A stretch of DNA of 64,000 nt from Streptomyces rimosus (GTDB lineage: Bacteria; Actinomycetota; Actinomycetes; Streptomycetales; Streptomycetaceae), in NCBI RefSeq assembly GCF_008704655.1, contig NZ_CP023688.1, positions 7,818,501 to 7,882,500 on the forward strand, written 5' to 3'. Positions 38,934 to 48,905 of this stretch are shown in pieces. Under the pieces are notes generated by a model. That model was not told where the DNA came from, ran no database searches, and was given only the letters and a program-made list of their open reading frames with translations. The translations under genes were made by a program, and so were the position numbers. Each line of letters opens with the position of its first letter. Position 1 is the first letter of the stretch.

Positions 38934-39596
38934 ATGGACGTGACCAAGGGGCCGAAGCGCGCGCGGGGGGAACGGGCCGGGCTGTCCCGGCAGCGGGTGC
39001 TGGACGCGGCGCTCGCGCTGGTCGACCGCGATGGACTCGCCGCCCTCTCGATGCGCCGGCTGGGCGCCGACCTCGGCGTCGAGGCCATGACGCTCTATCA
39101 CTATGTGCCGAACAAGGACGCGTTGCTGGACGGCCTGGTGGAGCGGGTCTTCGAGCAGGCGGCGCCGCTCACCGCCGACGGCGCGCGCTGGCGGCCCGCA
39201 CTGGAGCGGTACGCCGGGTCGCTGCGCCGCACGCTGCTGCGCCACCCCGCCGTACTGCCCCTGGCGATGAGCCGCCCCGCGGTGACACCGCAGACCCTCG
39301 GTGCGGTGGAGAGCGGCCTGCGGATGCTGCGCGACGCGGGCTTCCCGCTCGGCCGGGCGCTGGACGTACTGAACGCGCTCACCGTCTTCGTCATCGGGCA
39401 CGCCGCCGTCGAAGCGGCCACCGCCCGCGTCAACGAACAGGGCGCGCCCGGCTCAACGGCGTACCTTGCGCAGTTGGACGCGGACCGCTTCCCGCTGCTC
39501 GTGGAGGCCGGGCGGGGCGGCCACGGGGCCGACGACGCGGCGCGCTTCGACCACGCCGTGCGGGCGCTGCTGGCGGGCTTCGACGGCGGGGCCTGA
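38934..39596 (+). CDS. TetR-family repressor
   Basis: 220 residues. N-terminal HTH (LDAALALVDRDGLAALSMRRLGADLGVEAMTLYHYVPNKDALL spans about residues 23-65) with the typical LYHY recognition end. The C-terminal domain (about 85-210) resembles the TetR class-C domain of tetracycline-type repressors. Likely binds the twin dyads upstream. The ATG at 38934 overlaps a GGAGGG site; a GTG two codons in is possible. Confidence 0.92.
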   Translation: MDVTKGPKRARGERAGLSRQRVLDAALALVDRDGLAALSMRRLGADLGVEAMTLYHYVPNKDALLDGLVERVFEQAAPLTADGARWRPALERYAGSLRRTLLRHPAVLPLAMSRPAVTPQTLGAVESGLRMLRDAGFPLGRALDVLNALTVFVIGHAAVEAATARVNEQGAPGSTAYLAQLDADRFPLLVEAGRGGHGADDAARFDHAVRALLAGFDGGA

Positions 39597-39613
39597 AGGA
39601 GCCGGGCGTTCCG

Positions 39614-41521
39614 TCAGAGCGGCGGCGGCAGGTCCGGGCCCGGTCCGATGGCCGGGCCGCGCCCGGAGAGGACTTCGCCGTACGCCTGCATCAGATCCGG
39701 CAGGCGCAAGGTGGCCAGGTCGTCGCGGGACGGGGCGCTGGACCACGTGGACAGCCGCAGGTCCCGGTAGGCGCAGCTCTTCTCGTACAGGGTGCGCAGG
39801 AAGCGGCCGTTGCCCAGCTCGTCGATCCAGCCCTGCTCGACGACGTGGGCGCTGATGCTGCGCAGCTCCTCCAGCGACTCCTCGTCCCAGTGGTCGCCGT
39901 TCTCGGCGGCCAGCACCTCGCCGATGGCGGTCAGCTCCGGCGGCCGGTAGCTCGGGAAGTCGACGCGCGAGGTGAAGCGGGAGGACAGGCCGGGGTTGGC
40001 GGCCAGCAGGCGGTCCATGCCCTCCGGGTAACCGGCGAGGATGACGACGAGCCGGTCGCGGTTGTCCTCGGCCCGCTTGAGCAGCACCTGAAGGGCCTCG
40101 TCGCCGTACGCGTCGCCCTTGGTGTACGCCGAGTTCGACAGGCTGTACGCCTCGTCCACGAACAGCACCCCGCCCAGCGCCGAGTCGATCAGCTCGTTCG
40201 CCTTCACGGCGGTCTGCCCCAGGAACTCGCCGACCAGGTCGGCCCGTTGCGCCTCGACCAGGTGATCACCGCCGAGCAGGCCGAGCGCGTAGAACACCCG
40301 GCCGAGTATCCGGGCCACGGTGGTCTTGCCGGTGCCGGACGGCCCGGAGAAGACGAAGTGTCGTTTCGGCGGCTGCACCGGAAGGCCCTGGCCCGCCCGC
40401 AGCCGCGCCATCCGCAACTGCGCCGACAGCGCCCTGACCTGACGCTTCACCGGCTCCAGCCCGACCATCCGCTCCAGCTCGGCGAGCGCCTTCTCCAGCA
40501 GCACCGGGTCGGAAGGGCCGGCCGGCAGCTGGTCGGCGCCGCGCGGTCCGCCGAGCGCGGCCTTCTCCCGTACGGCCGGACCGGCGTCCCCCGGCGAGCC
40601 GCCCGCCAGATCACCGTCCGGGCCCTCCGGCTCGGTCGTGGCCAGCAGTTCCCGCCCGTCCACCGGGTCGAGCGGGGAGAGCGGATCGAGGTCGCCGCCC
40701 GCCTCCTGGCCGAGGCCGGAGGCGGACACGGCCGCCAGGCCCGCGCCCTCCTCCAGGCCGTCGCCCTCGGCTATGGCCGCCAGCCGGGCCGAGGTGTCCA
40801 TGAACGCCGGGTCGACGCGGTGCACCGCGCGGTACAGCGGCAGCGCCGCCGCGCTGCGGCCGGTGCCCTCGTGGGCCCGGGCGAGCCAGTACCGCAGCTC
40901 CTTGCGCTGCGGCTGCTCACTGCGGCAGCGCATCAGGGCGGCCGCCAGCAGCGGCTCGGCCTGGCCGTACATCTCCTGGCGCACCCGCGCCATGCCGCCG
41001 AACAGCCCGGCCTCGATGCCGAGCAGCGGATCGTCCAGCAGCGGCTCGGTATGTCGCACGAGCTGGTCCCAGTCCTTGACGAGATAGGCGCGGCAGGCGT
41101 GCAGGAAGCGCACCTGCGGGTCGGTGTCCACCGGCGGGCAGCCCGCCAACGCCTGGTCCAGCTCGGCCACATGGCGGCCGTCGAGCCAGTGCGAGGCGTG
41201 CGCCAGCAGCAGGTCGCGGCCGGTCTCCAGCACCGGCTGCACCCACCATCCGAGCCAGTACCAGGAATTGAGCGTGCGCCGGTGGCGGGCCCGCTGCTCC
41301 CCGAAACGGTCGCGGTGCCGGTGCATGCGCAGCAGCGCGGTCGAGGTGTCCGCACGCAGCGCGTGCAGGCCGAGCCAGCCGTCGGCCATCGTCGGATCCA
41401 TCCGCACCGCGGCCCGGAACTCCTCCTCCGCCTGCGGGTACGCGCCCACCGTGTAGGCGTCCACCGCGCGCAGCCAGGCGAGTTCGGCCGGGGCGTGTGT
41501 GCCCTGGGTGCCGAAATCCAT
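39614..41521 (-). CDS. EccA-like / CbbX-type AAA ATPase
   Basis: 635 residues. An N-terminal helical TPR-like region (about 1-255), an acidic Pro/Gly-rich linker (about 265-345) and one AAA domain (about 355-600): Walker A GPSGTGKTTVA (about 391-401), Walker B GVLFVDEAYSL (about 448-458), sensor LVVILAGYPEGMD and Arg finger region NPGLSSRFTSRVDFPSY. This is the layout of EccA of type VII secretion, but no esx, eccB-E or mycosin gene is nearby. The ATG at 41521 starts MDFGTQGTHAPAELAWL. Confidence 0.88.
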   Translation of the reverse strand: MDFGTQGTHAPAELAWLRAVDAYTVGAYPQAEEEFRAAVRMDPTMADGWLGLHALRADTSTALLRMHRHRDRFGEQRARHRRTLNSWYWLGWWVQPVLETGRDLLLAHASHWLDGRHVAELDQALAGCPPVDTDPQVRFLHACRAYLVKDWDQLVRHTEPLLDDPLLGIEAGLFGGMARVRQEMYGQAEPLLAAALMRCRSEQPQRKELRYWLARAHEGTGRSAAALPLYRAVHRVDPAFMDTSARLAAIAEGDGLEEGAGLAAVSASGLGQEAGGDLDPLSPLDPVDGRELLATTEPEGPDGDLAGGSPGDAGPAVREKAALGGPRGADQLPAGPSDPVLLEKALAELERMVGLEPVKRQVRALSAQLRMARLRAGQGLPVQPPKRHFVFSGPSGTGKTTVARILGRVFYALGLLGGDHLVEAQRADLVGEFLGQTAVKANELIDSALGGVLFVDEAYSLSNSAYTKGDAYGDEALQVLLKRAEDNRDRLVVILAGYPEGMDRLLAANPGLSSRFTSRVDFPSYRPPELTAIGEVLAAENGDHWDEESLEELRSISAHVVEQGWIDELGNGRFLRTLYEKSCAYRDLRLSTWSSAPSRDDLATLRLPDLMQAYGEVLSGRGPAIGPGPDLPPPL

Positions 41522-41795
41522 CACGTCCCCCACAAAACGTCCCCCGTGGTGTGCCGCCGGGCGAGTGCCAGGCCGCAGCGTGTTCGAACCGTCGTACCGT
41601 GGACGGGCGTTGCTCGCCGTCCGGGCTCTTCGATGTGCGTCCTTCGGTGGCACGGACTCGCATCGTACCTGCGGTATCGGTGCGGCCCGAAGGGGGCGGC
41701 AGGGGGGAAGACGGGGCTCCGCGGCGCGAAGGGAGCGGTGACATAGGGTGAGGGACGGACGGCGTCGACGCGCGCCGGAAGCGCGGGCCACAGAA

Positions 41796-41833
41796 CGAAG
41801 CCCCCGATCACGGGGGAACAACCGGGGGCTTCG
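41796..41833 (-). terminator. Strong inverted repeat between the kinase and AAA ATPase genes
   Basis: CGAAGCCCCCG (41796-41806) pairs with CGGGGGCTTCG (41823-41833). Read on the minus strand it is followed by TTCTGT. It could end transcription of the kinase gene or a small RNA before the ATPase gene. The rest of 41522-41976 holds no gene I can support. Confidence 0.6.
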
Positions 41834-41914
41834 CGTCTGCGGGCGGTCCGTCAGAACCGCACATTGAGAACGTAAGTCCTGTACGCCCCCCAGGTCAAGC
41901 CGAGTTGAGGCAGT

Positions 41915-41951
41915 CGGCGGTACGCGCACGGCGACGATCTGCGTACCGCCG
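41915..41951 (-). terminator. Inverted repeat just after the kinase gene
   Basis: CGGCGGTACGC and GCGTACCGCCG form a perfect 11-bp stem around a 15-nt loop, 26 bp downstream of the kinase stop codon (minus strand). Confidence 0.6.
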
Positions 41952-41976
41952 GTGGTCCGTCACGGACGGTGACGAT

Positions 41977-42621
41977 TCAGGGGGTACCGTGCGTCCCATC
42001 CGGCCCCGGCAGCACCTCGTACCCCTCGGTGCTCGCGCGTACCAGCAGGCCGGCGTGCGGACGCGTGGGGTCCGCCGCGAAATGGCCGCGTTCCGCAGGG
42101 ATCCAGTCATCCCAGAACCCTTCGAGGGCCTGTCCGTCCCGCAGCCGTCCCCGTTCCCAGGAGTGACCGGCCGTCAGGTCCATCCACAGCAGGCACGCCA
42201 GGTACGGGCGCAGGGCGCGCCGGCCCGCGCCCACGCCCTCCACGATGACGGCGTGCGCCGGTACCAGCTCCCGGCGCGCGGTGAACTCCCTGCGCTCCCA
42301 GTCGTACACCCGGTACCGGGCGGGCTCCCCGCGCGACAGCGGCGCCAGGACCTCGGCCCGGAACCGGTCCGCCCAGGCGAACAGTTCGTCGTGGGTGGCG
42401 ATGTCGTCCAGCTGGACGACCGGGGCGTCGTCCAGCGCCGCGGCCAGATGCCGCGCGAAGGTGCTCTTGCCGGACCCGGCGTGCCCGTCCACCGCGATCA
42501 GGCGCACCGGACCGCAGGACGGGGGCAGCGCGCGCAGCCGGGCGGCGAGGGCCTCCAGCCCGTCCGGCGCGCGGGACGGCGCCGGGCCGGACGGGACCGG
42601 CCGGATCGGCTCTTGACTCAC
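41977..42621 (-). CDS. Uridine kinase-like nucleoside/nucleotide kinase
   Basis: 214 residues. The P-loop is IAVDGHAGSGKSTFARHLA (about residues 41-59), followed by VVQLDDIATHDELFAW, HAVIVEGVGAGRRALRPYLA and the lid-region WERGRLRDGQALEGFWDDW. This is a P-loop kinase of the uridine-kinase superfamily as annotated in many streptomycetes; the actual substrate is not proven. Two inverted repeats lie downstream. Confidence 0.85.
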   Translation of the reverse strand: MSQEPIRPVPSGPAPSRAPDGLEALAARLRALPPSCGPVRLIAVDGHAGSGKSTFARHLAAALDDAPVVQLDDIATHDELFAWADRFRAEVLAPLSRGEPARYRVYDWERREFTARRELVPAHAVIVEGVGAGRRALRPYLACLLWMDLTAGHSWERGRLRDGQALEGFWDDWIPAERGHFAADPTRPHAGLLVRASTEGYEVLPGPDGTHGTP

Positions 42622-42916
42622 GCTGCTGCCTGTCTGACGGGGCTGGGGGAACGCGGCAAGATTACCGTTACGGGGCTTTCGGCCCCGCGGGCGTCACGGC
42701 CGCGCACCCCGCCCCGGGTGTGCCCCGGCTGCCGCAATCAGATGATCCCTTTCGCGACGCGCGGCGAACCGCTGGCCGAAGGGCGTGCGCGGGGCAATAG
42801 TTGAGCCACGGCCGCTGTACGGGCAGCCTCCCGGACCCGCCCGTGCCCGGCCCACCGCACCGTCCGCCTCCCGCTCCACCGGCTCACTCCATCGCATCCG
42901 ACTGGGGGACCCACCG

Positions 42917-44275
<1,359 letters not shown>

Positions 44276-44346
44276 TCCCGTCGCACCCCTCCTCCGGCCC
44301 GTGTTCGCCGTCTGGCCGATCGTGCGGAACCTGTGGCGCAATGGAA

Positions 44347-44373
44347 CCATCGGGGCCGACGGGGCCCCGATGG
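44347..44373 (+). promoter_or_regulatory. Perfect stem-loop just before the ribosome site of the next gene
   Basis: CCATCGGGGCC-GACGG-GGCCCCGATGG, 11-bp perfect stem, 72 nt after the C39 stop and 11 nt before GGGGGAGG. Could be a terminator for the protease gene or hide or insulate the next leader. Confidence 0.6.
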
Positions 44374-44395
44374 TGACGAGTTGGGGGAGGGGCCC

Positions 44396-44914
44396 ATGTC
44401 CGTAGCGGTGTGTTCGCTGCTCTGGGACGCGGCGAAGCACGGGGCGGGGACGCAGAAGATCTCGTACGACAGCGACGGGTACCACCTCGTGCGCTTCCCG
44501 TACGCGGCGGAAGCCGAGTCCTACGACCCGTGGAAGATGCACGATCCGGCCAACGGGGGCAGTACGCCGTCCACGTTCCCCGACGCGCGGTCGGGGCTGA
44601 TCTGGCCGAGCCACGAGGGCTGGGGCGTGCTGTCCGCGATGGTGTTCTGGGACGCGGACGACCGGCCGAACGAGTACCGGGCCCGGTTCGTGCGCGATCC
44701 GCTCGGGCCCGGTTACGACTCGACGGCCACCACCGACACGTGGAAGACCGGCGGCGGCCAGTACAAGACGTACGTCTGGCAGATGTTCGTCCACCGGGGG
44801 ACGTCGGTCGGGCTGAAGATCTCCGCGCGCGGGGACGGCGACGCCAAGGTCCCCACCGCGATCACCCACGCGCAGTTCAAGCTGGCGATCCACACGGACG
44901 TGGTGCGGCCCTAG
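44396..44914 (+). CDS. Hypothetical protein, Streptomyces type
   Basis: 172 residues; the ATG at 44396 follows GGGGGAGGGG. No signal peptide or membrane helix. Aromatic-rich with beta-like segments (YHLVRFPYAAEAESYDPWKM, GWGVLSAMVFWDADDRPNEY, YKTYVWQMFVHRGTSVGLKI). I do not recognise the domain; it may bind a ligand or an envelope component, which cannot be decided here. Confidence 0.75.
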   Translation: MSVAVCSLLWDAAKHGAGTQKISYDSDGYHLVRFPYAAEAESYDPWKMHDPANGGSTPSTFPDARSGLIWPSHEGWGVLSAMVFWDADDRPNEYRARFVRDPLGPGYDSTATTDTWKTGGGQYKTYVWQMFVHRGTSVGLKISARGDGDAKVPTAITHAQFKLAIHTDVVRP

Positions 44915-44920
44915 GGCGGA

Positions 44921-45616
44921 TCAGTCGACCAGGCCGAGCGCGGGACGCAGGCCGTCCGGGCGCTCGGTCACCGGCACGTGGTCGACGGGCAGGTACGCGC
45001 AGCCCAGCGCCGTCGCCGCGCCGTCCGCCGTACGGTCGTCGCCCACCATCAGCACGTCCGTGGGCGCCAGCCCCAGCTCCTCGCACGCGATCTCGAAGAG
45101 CCGCAGATCCGGCTTCTGCATGCCGTGCTCGTACGACAGGACGCAGCTGTCGACGAAGCGGTCGAGGCCGTGGGCGCGGAGCACCGGGCGCAGGTCCCAG
45201 CCGATGTTGCTGACCACGCCGATGCGGATGCCGCGCTGCCGGAGTCCGCCCAGGACCTCGGCGGCGTCCGGGTACGGCGCCCACGCGGCGGCGGTCATAT
45301 GGCGCTCGTACAGCGCGTCGTACAGCCTGTCGTCGGGCAGCGGCACCTGCCGGGCCAGGCCGGTGTACAGCTCGCGGTGCCGGTCCGCGCTGCGGTCCCG
45401 GACCTCCCACAGGGCGGACAGGCCGGGCGGCAGCCGTTCCGGCGAGGGGCCGCCGGGCAGCGCGCCCGCCCGGCCCAGTTCCGCCGCGAGACGGACGGTC
45501 TCCGCCTCCGGGAGCCGCGTCCCGGTCTCCGCGAGCCCCGCGCGCAGCCAGCTCTCCGGCGATTCGATGCGCAGCAGCGTCCCGGAGAAGTCAAAGAGCA
45601 CACCCTTGATCGTCAT
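44921..45616 (-). CDS. HAD-superfamily hydrolase
   Basis: 231 residues. Motif I reads LFDFSGTLLRIE: the nucleophile Asp9 is present but the usual second Asp is Ser11. Motif II/III (GVVSNIGWD, KPDLRLFEIACEEL) and motif IV (LMVGDDRTADGAA) are normal. DFSGT is seen in a group of actinobacterial HAD proteins. It could be a phosphatase with altered acid/base or a different hydrolase. Confidence 0.88.
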   Translation of the reverse strand: MTIKGVLFDFSGTLLRIESPESWLRAGLAETGTRLPEAETVRLAAELGRAGALPGGPSPERLPPGLSALWEVRDRSADRHRELYTGLARQVPLPDDRLYDALYERHMTAAAWAPYPDAAEVLGGLRQRGIRIGVVSNIGWDLRPVLRAHGLDRFVDSCVLSYEHGMQKPDLRLFEIACEELGLAPTDVLMVGDDRTADGAATALGCAYLPVDHVPVTERPDGLRPALGLVD

Positions 45617-45647
45617 ACCGCCATCCTGTCGTTCCGACGGCCCGCCG

Positions 45648-46331
45648 TCATCGACGGGCCTCGTGCCGGGTTCCGTACCGCCGGACGTACACGAGCGCCG
45701 CGACCGCCACCCAAGCGCCGCCCAGCAGCCAGCCGCCGAGCACGTCCGTGGCCCAGTGGACCCCCAGATACACCCGGGTCAGGCCGACGCCCGCCACGGA
45801 CACCGCGATCAGCGCCGCGGCGGCCCGCCGCCAGGCCCGGCGCGCCCCGTACAGCCGCAGCAGCCACAGGGCGAGGCCGCCCGCGACCGCCGCCGTCATC
45901 GCGTGGCCCGAGGGGAAGGCCGCGTAGCCCGCCGAGTCGACGGGGTCCGGCCACACCGGGCGGGGCCGGTCCACCAGGGCCTTCAGCGTCTGCTGGAGCG
46001 CGGTGCCCAGGGCCGCCGTGGCCGCCACCCAGCAGCCGAGCACCCACTGCCGGCGGCACAGGAGTGCGATGACCGCGACGGCCAGGAGGGCGCGCAGGGT
46101 CCAGGGGTCCCAGACCCAGTCGGAGAAGATCCGGTTGGTCTGCGTCAGGCCGGGGTCCGCGACGGCCGTGCGGTGGAAGGCCGTGGCCAGCGTCCGGTCG
46201 AGGGCGAGCAGAGGGCTCCAGCGGGCGGCGACGAGGGCGAGGAGCGCGGCGAAGGGGAGGAGCAGAAGGAGGGGGAGGAGGGGGGAGAAGGGGAGGGCGC
46301 GGGGCGGTGCGGGGGCGGGCCTGGAGAGCAT
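45648..46331 (-). CDS. PAP2-family membrane phosphatase
   Basis: 227 residues with about six helices. The three PAP2 motifs are present: KALVDRPRPVW (motif C1), FPSGHAMTAAV (C2) and GLTRVYLGVHWATDVLGG (C3, His nucleophile). Probably dephosphorylates a lipid phosphate or undecaprenyl pyrophosphate at the outer membrane face. Confidence 0.92.
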   Translation of the reverse strand: MLSRPAPAPPRALPFSPLLPLLLLLPFAALLALVAARWSPLLALDRTLATAFHRTAVADPGLTQTNRIFSDWVWDPWTLRALLAVAVIALLCRRQWVLGCWVAATAALGTALQQTLKALVDRPRPVWPDPVDSAGYAAFPSGHAMTAAVAGGLALWLLRLYGARRAWRRAAAALIAVSVAGVGLTRVYLGVHWATDVLGGWLLGGAWVAVAALVYVRRYGTRHEARR

Positions 46332-46419
46332 GGGGAAATCTTCGCCGAGGGGAGCGGGGAGGGCCAGGGAGCCCCGTATGGAGGTACGTTCGTACGTCCG
46401 CGCGCGCCTCCGCCCTCCC

Positions 46420-47358
46420 TCAGTACGTCAGCGCGCTCAGCCCCGGCATGAACGTCACCAGCAGCGGAACCGCCGGGACCAGCGCCGCGATCGCCGTCAT
46501 CCGCAGGCGCCGGCCGGGCGTGAAGCGGGGCGCGGGGGCCAGCAGCCGGTGCACGCGGTCCGGGACCTCGGTGTGATGGGCGGGGCACGGGCCGAACACC
46601 CCGCGGTCCTCGTTGAGTTCGACCAGGGCCAGGGCGATCGTCAGCCGTCCGAAGCGGCGCGAGGCCACGTCGTCGGCGGCCAGCTCGACCAGCCGGTGCA
46701 CCTGGTCGCGGAACGCGGCGAAGACCGGGACCTGGGGGAAACCGGCCGCCAGCGCCGAAGCGCAGTGCAGCAGGACGTCGTGCCGGGCCCGCGCGTGGCC
46801 CTGCTCGTGGGCGATCAGCGCATCGAGCTGACGGCCCTTCAGGCGGCGCAACGCGGCGGTGGTGATGACCAATTGGGGTGTGGCGCCGGGCAGCCACCAC
46901 GCCTCGGGGCGGTCGCCCTCCAGGACGACGAGCCGGTCCCCGGTCCGCTCCTCGCCGGGCAGCAGCGGAGCGCGCCGCACCAGGTCCGTACGCTCCTGCC
47001 GCCGCCGGGCGCGGGCGCCGCGCACCTCCCGGGTGAGCATGACGGCCGTCCAGGCGCCGCCGCCCGCCAGTACTCCGGCCAGTACGCCGGACCAGGGCCC
47101 GTACGCCTTGAGCGCGTACGCCTCGACGACGACGCGCGGTGCGTGGCCGAACAGGTGGCTGCGTACGGCTTCCCAGGCGGCGGCGCCGCTCAGCGACATC
47201 GCCAGGACACAGCACAGGAGAACGGCGGCGACCACGCACTGCCACACCCACAGGGCGAGCACCGGTTCGCGGTCGGGCCAGTCGGCGCGGGCCATCAGGC
47301 GCGGCGCCATCGCCGCAGCCAGCGCGCCGAGCATCATCAGCGCGAGGGGGACCATCAT
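46420..47358 (-). CDS. M56/M48-type membrane metallopeptidase
   Basis: 312 residues with four or five helices. The zinc motif is HEQGH (184-188) in LIAHEQGHARARHD, with ELAADDVASRRFG supplying the third ligand (Glu). This fits BlaR1/MecR1-like M56 peptidases, but there is no penicillin-binding sensor domain and no BlaI-type repressor gene beside it. ATGs at 47358 and 47355 are both possible. Preceded by DUF5134. Confidence 0.9.
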   Translation of the reverse strand: MMVPLALMMLGALAAAMAPRLMARADWPDREPVLALWVWQCVVAAVLLCCVLAMSLSGAAAWEAVRSHLFGHAPRVVVEAYALKAYGPWSGVLAGVLAGGGAWTAVMLTREVRGARARRRQERTDLVRRAPLLPGEERTGDRLVVLEGDRPEAWWLPGATPQLVITTAALRRLKGRQLDALIAHEQGHARARHDVLLHCASALAAGFPQVPVFAAFRDQVHRLVELAADDVASRRFGRLTIALALVELNEDRGVFGPCPAHHTEVPDRVHRLLAPAPRFTPGRRLRMTAIAALVPAVPLLVTFMPGLSALTY

Positions 47359-47521
47359 GGACGTCAGCCTATGAGCGCGCGGCTGCCGCCAGGTATGGAA
47401 CGGCGCCGGAAGTGACGTATACCACCGGCGCCGGTGGTGCGGGCGGTGCGCGAGGGACGGACGGCCGCCCAACCGGCCCTGGCGCGCGCCGGGTCGGGGT
47501 GTCGGAGTCGGCAGCGAGACG

Positions 47522-48109
47522 TCACAGCGTCAACAGCATCGCGAACATCCCGATGCCCATCGCCACCCGGCACGCGCCCACCACCTCCGGCCACGCGGCC
47601 CGCACGGGCGCGATTTCGGTGTCCGCCGTGCCCGGGGCGGCCGAGGGAGCCAGGCGGACTCCGGCGGCGACGACGTATACCGCGTAGTACGCCAGCAGCA
47701 GCCCGGTGAGCAGCGGCAGCCCGCCAGGCCCCATGGAATCCATCTCCTCCATGCTTCCTGTGTGCGCTGCGTGCCCGCCGCTCAGCGGGCCGCCGCCGGG
47801 GACGGCCACCATCGCCAGCGCCATGTAGACCATCGCCGCCGCGCCCACCGCGTGGTGCGGGTGCCGCCGCAGCAGCGCCCACAGACCCGCCGCGCCGAAG
47901 ACGACGGCGAACACCCACGGCGTCCAGGACGGCTGCACCACCGTGGCGGCGGGCAGCGCCATCACCGCCATGCCGAGCCCCATCAGCGCCTCGCCGCGCG
48001 CTTCCCGGCGCTGCGCGGCCGTACCCCGGCGCACACTCGACAGGCAGTACGCGCCCGCCCCGGCGCACAACAGCACCAGCAGCCAGCCGACCCATGACGG
48101 TCCGTGCAC
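47522..48109 (-). CDS. DUF5134 membrane protein
   Basis: 195 residues with five or six helices (WVGWLLVLLCAGAGAYCL, GLGMAVMALPAATVV, FAVVFGAAGLWALLR and others) and His/Met-rich loops (RRHPHHAVG, HAAHTGSMEEMDSM). The Met/His-rich stretch could bind copper. Function of the family unknown. Same strand as the M56 peptidase, 163 nt away. Confidence 0.82.
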   Translation of the reverse strand: MHGPSWVGWLLVLLCAGAGAYCLSSVRRGTAAQRREARGEALMGLGMAVMALPAATVVQPSWTPWVFAVVFGAAGLWALLRRHPHHAVGAAAMVYMALAMVAVPGGGPLSGGHAAHTGSMEEMDSMGPGGLPLLTGLLLAYYAVYVVAAGVRLAPSAAPGTADTEIAPVRAAWPEVVGACRVAMGIGMFAMLLTL

Positions 48110-48317
48110 GGCGTCCTCCCCGTAAGCCGTAGGGCGGTCGCGTGCGGACCACGCACACGGCGCGCGGCGTCACACGGAGCCCGGTACAGCCGCATGGTGC
48201 CCCGCGGGCGGCCCGGAAACCCCCGCCGGAAACCGGGAACGGGGAGCGCACGGGCGCAAGAGGGGAGCACGGCGGCCGGGGAGGGGCCGTGGGTACGGGT
48301 GGGTCCCCTCGGCGCCC

Positions 48318-48710
48318 TCAGATGCCGGGGCGGTACCGCAGCGGGTGGTCCGCAGGGACCTGCGTCAGCACGATCCGGTGGCCGTCCGGGTCCGCGATCC
48401 ACATCTCGATCAGTCCCCACGGCTCCTGTACCGGCGGGCGCAGGATCTCCACGCCGTCAGCCTTCAGTTCCTCGTGCGCGGCTGCGGCATCGGCGACCTG
48501 GAGCCACAGCTGGAGCGTGGCGGTCGGGGGCTCTGCGGAGCGGCCGGAGACCTCCAGGAAGCCGCCGCCGAGGAAGTACACCGTGCCGCGCTCGGGGCCG
48601 GTACCGAATTCGCGGTAGATCTCCAGGCCCAGCGCGCGCCCGTAGAAGTCCCGCGACCGCTCGGGGTCGGACGGCCGCACCAGCACCCTGCTGCTCAGTA
48701 CATGCACCAT
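48318..48710 (-). CDS. VOC (glyoxalase-fold) protein
   Basis: 130 residues from the ATG at 48710 (MVHVLSSRVLVRPSDPERS). Typical fold pattern: DFYGRALGLEIYREFG, GTVYFLGGGFLEVSG, LQLWLQVADAAAAHEELKAD, MWIADPDGHRIVL. Metal ligands and substrate cannot be assigned with certainty. Divergent from the GNAT gene. Confidence 0.9.
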   Translation of the reverse strand: MVHVLSSRVLVRPSDPERSRDFYGRALGLEIYREFGTGPERGTVYFLGGGFLEVSGRSAEPPTATLQLWLQVADAAAAHEELKADGVEILRPPVQEPWGLIEMWIADPDGHRIVLTQVPADHPLRYRPGI

Positions 48711-48905
48711 GCTGCGGACCCTACGCCGCCGGGCGGGCGGCGTAGGGTCCCGGGGCCGCATCCGGCCCGCCCGAGCCGCCGCACGCGGACCGGACCGCGC
48801 GGCGGGCCCGTGGGTCTTGTTAGCCTCCGGTACGGCCGTACGCGTGCGCCGCCCCGCACCCCGGTCCGTACCGCCGCGCCGAGCCACCGGAGAGGACGCC
48901 CGCCC

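Noticed and set aside
38882..41746. A 954-residue plus-strand frame opposite the EccA-like gene
   Set aside because: Composition is low complexity and the opposite strand has clear AAA motifs; shadow frame.
41796..41951. tRNA or 6C RNA in the gap downstream of the kinase gene
   Set aside because: No T-loop GGTTCRA pattern or cloverleaf; hairpins do not match the 6C RNA layout well enough.
39614..42621. Type VII secretion locus
   Set aside because: Only one EccA-like ATPase; no WXG100, EccB-E or mycosin genes.
44347..44373. Part of an invasion or att site
   Set aside because: A single perfect stem-loop with no integrase or tRNA nearby is better seen as terminator or leader structure.
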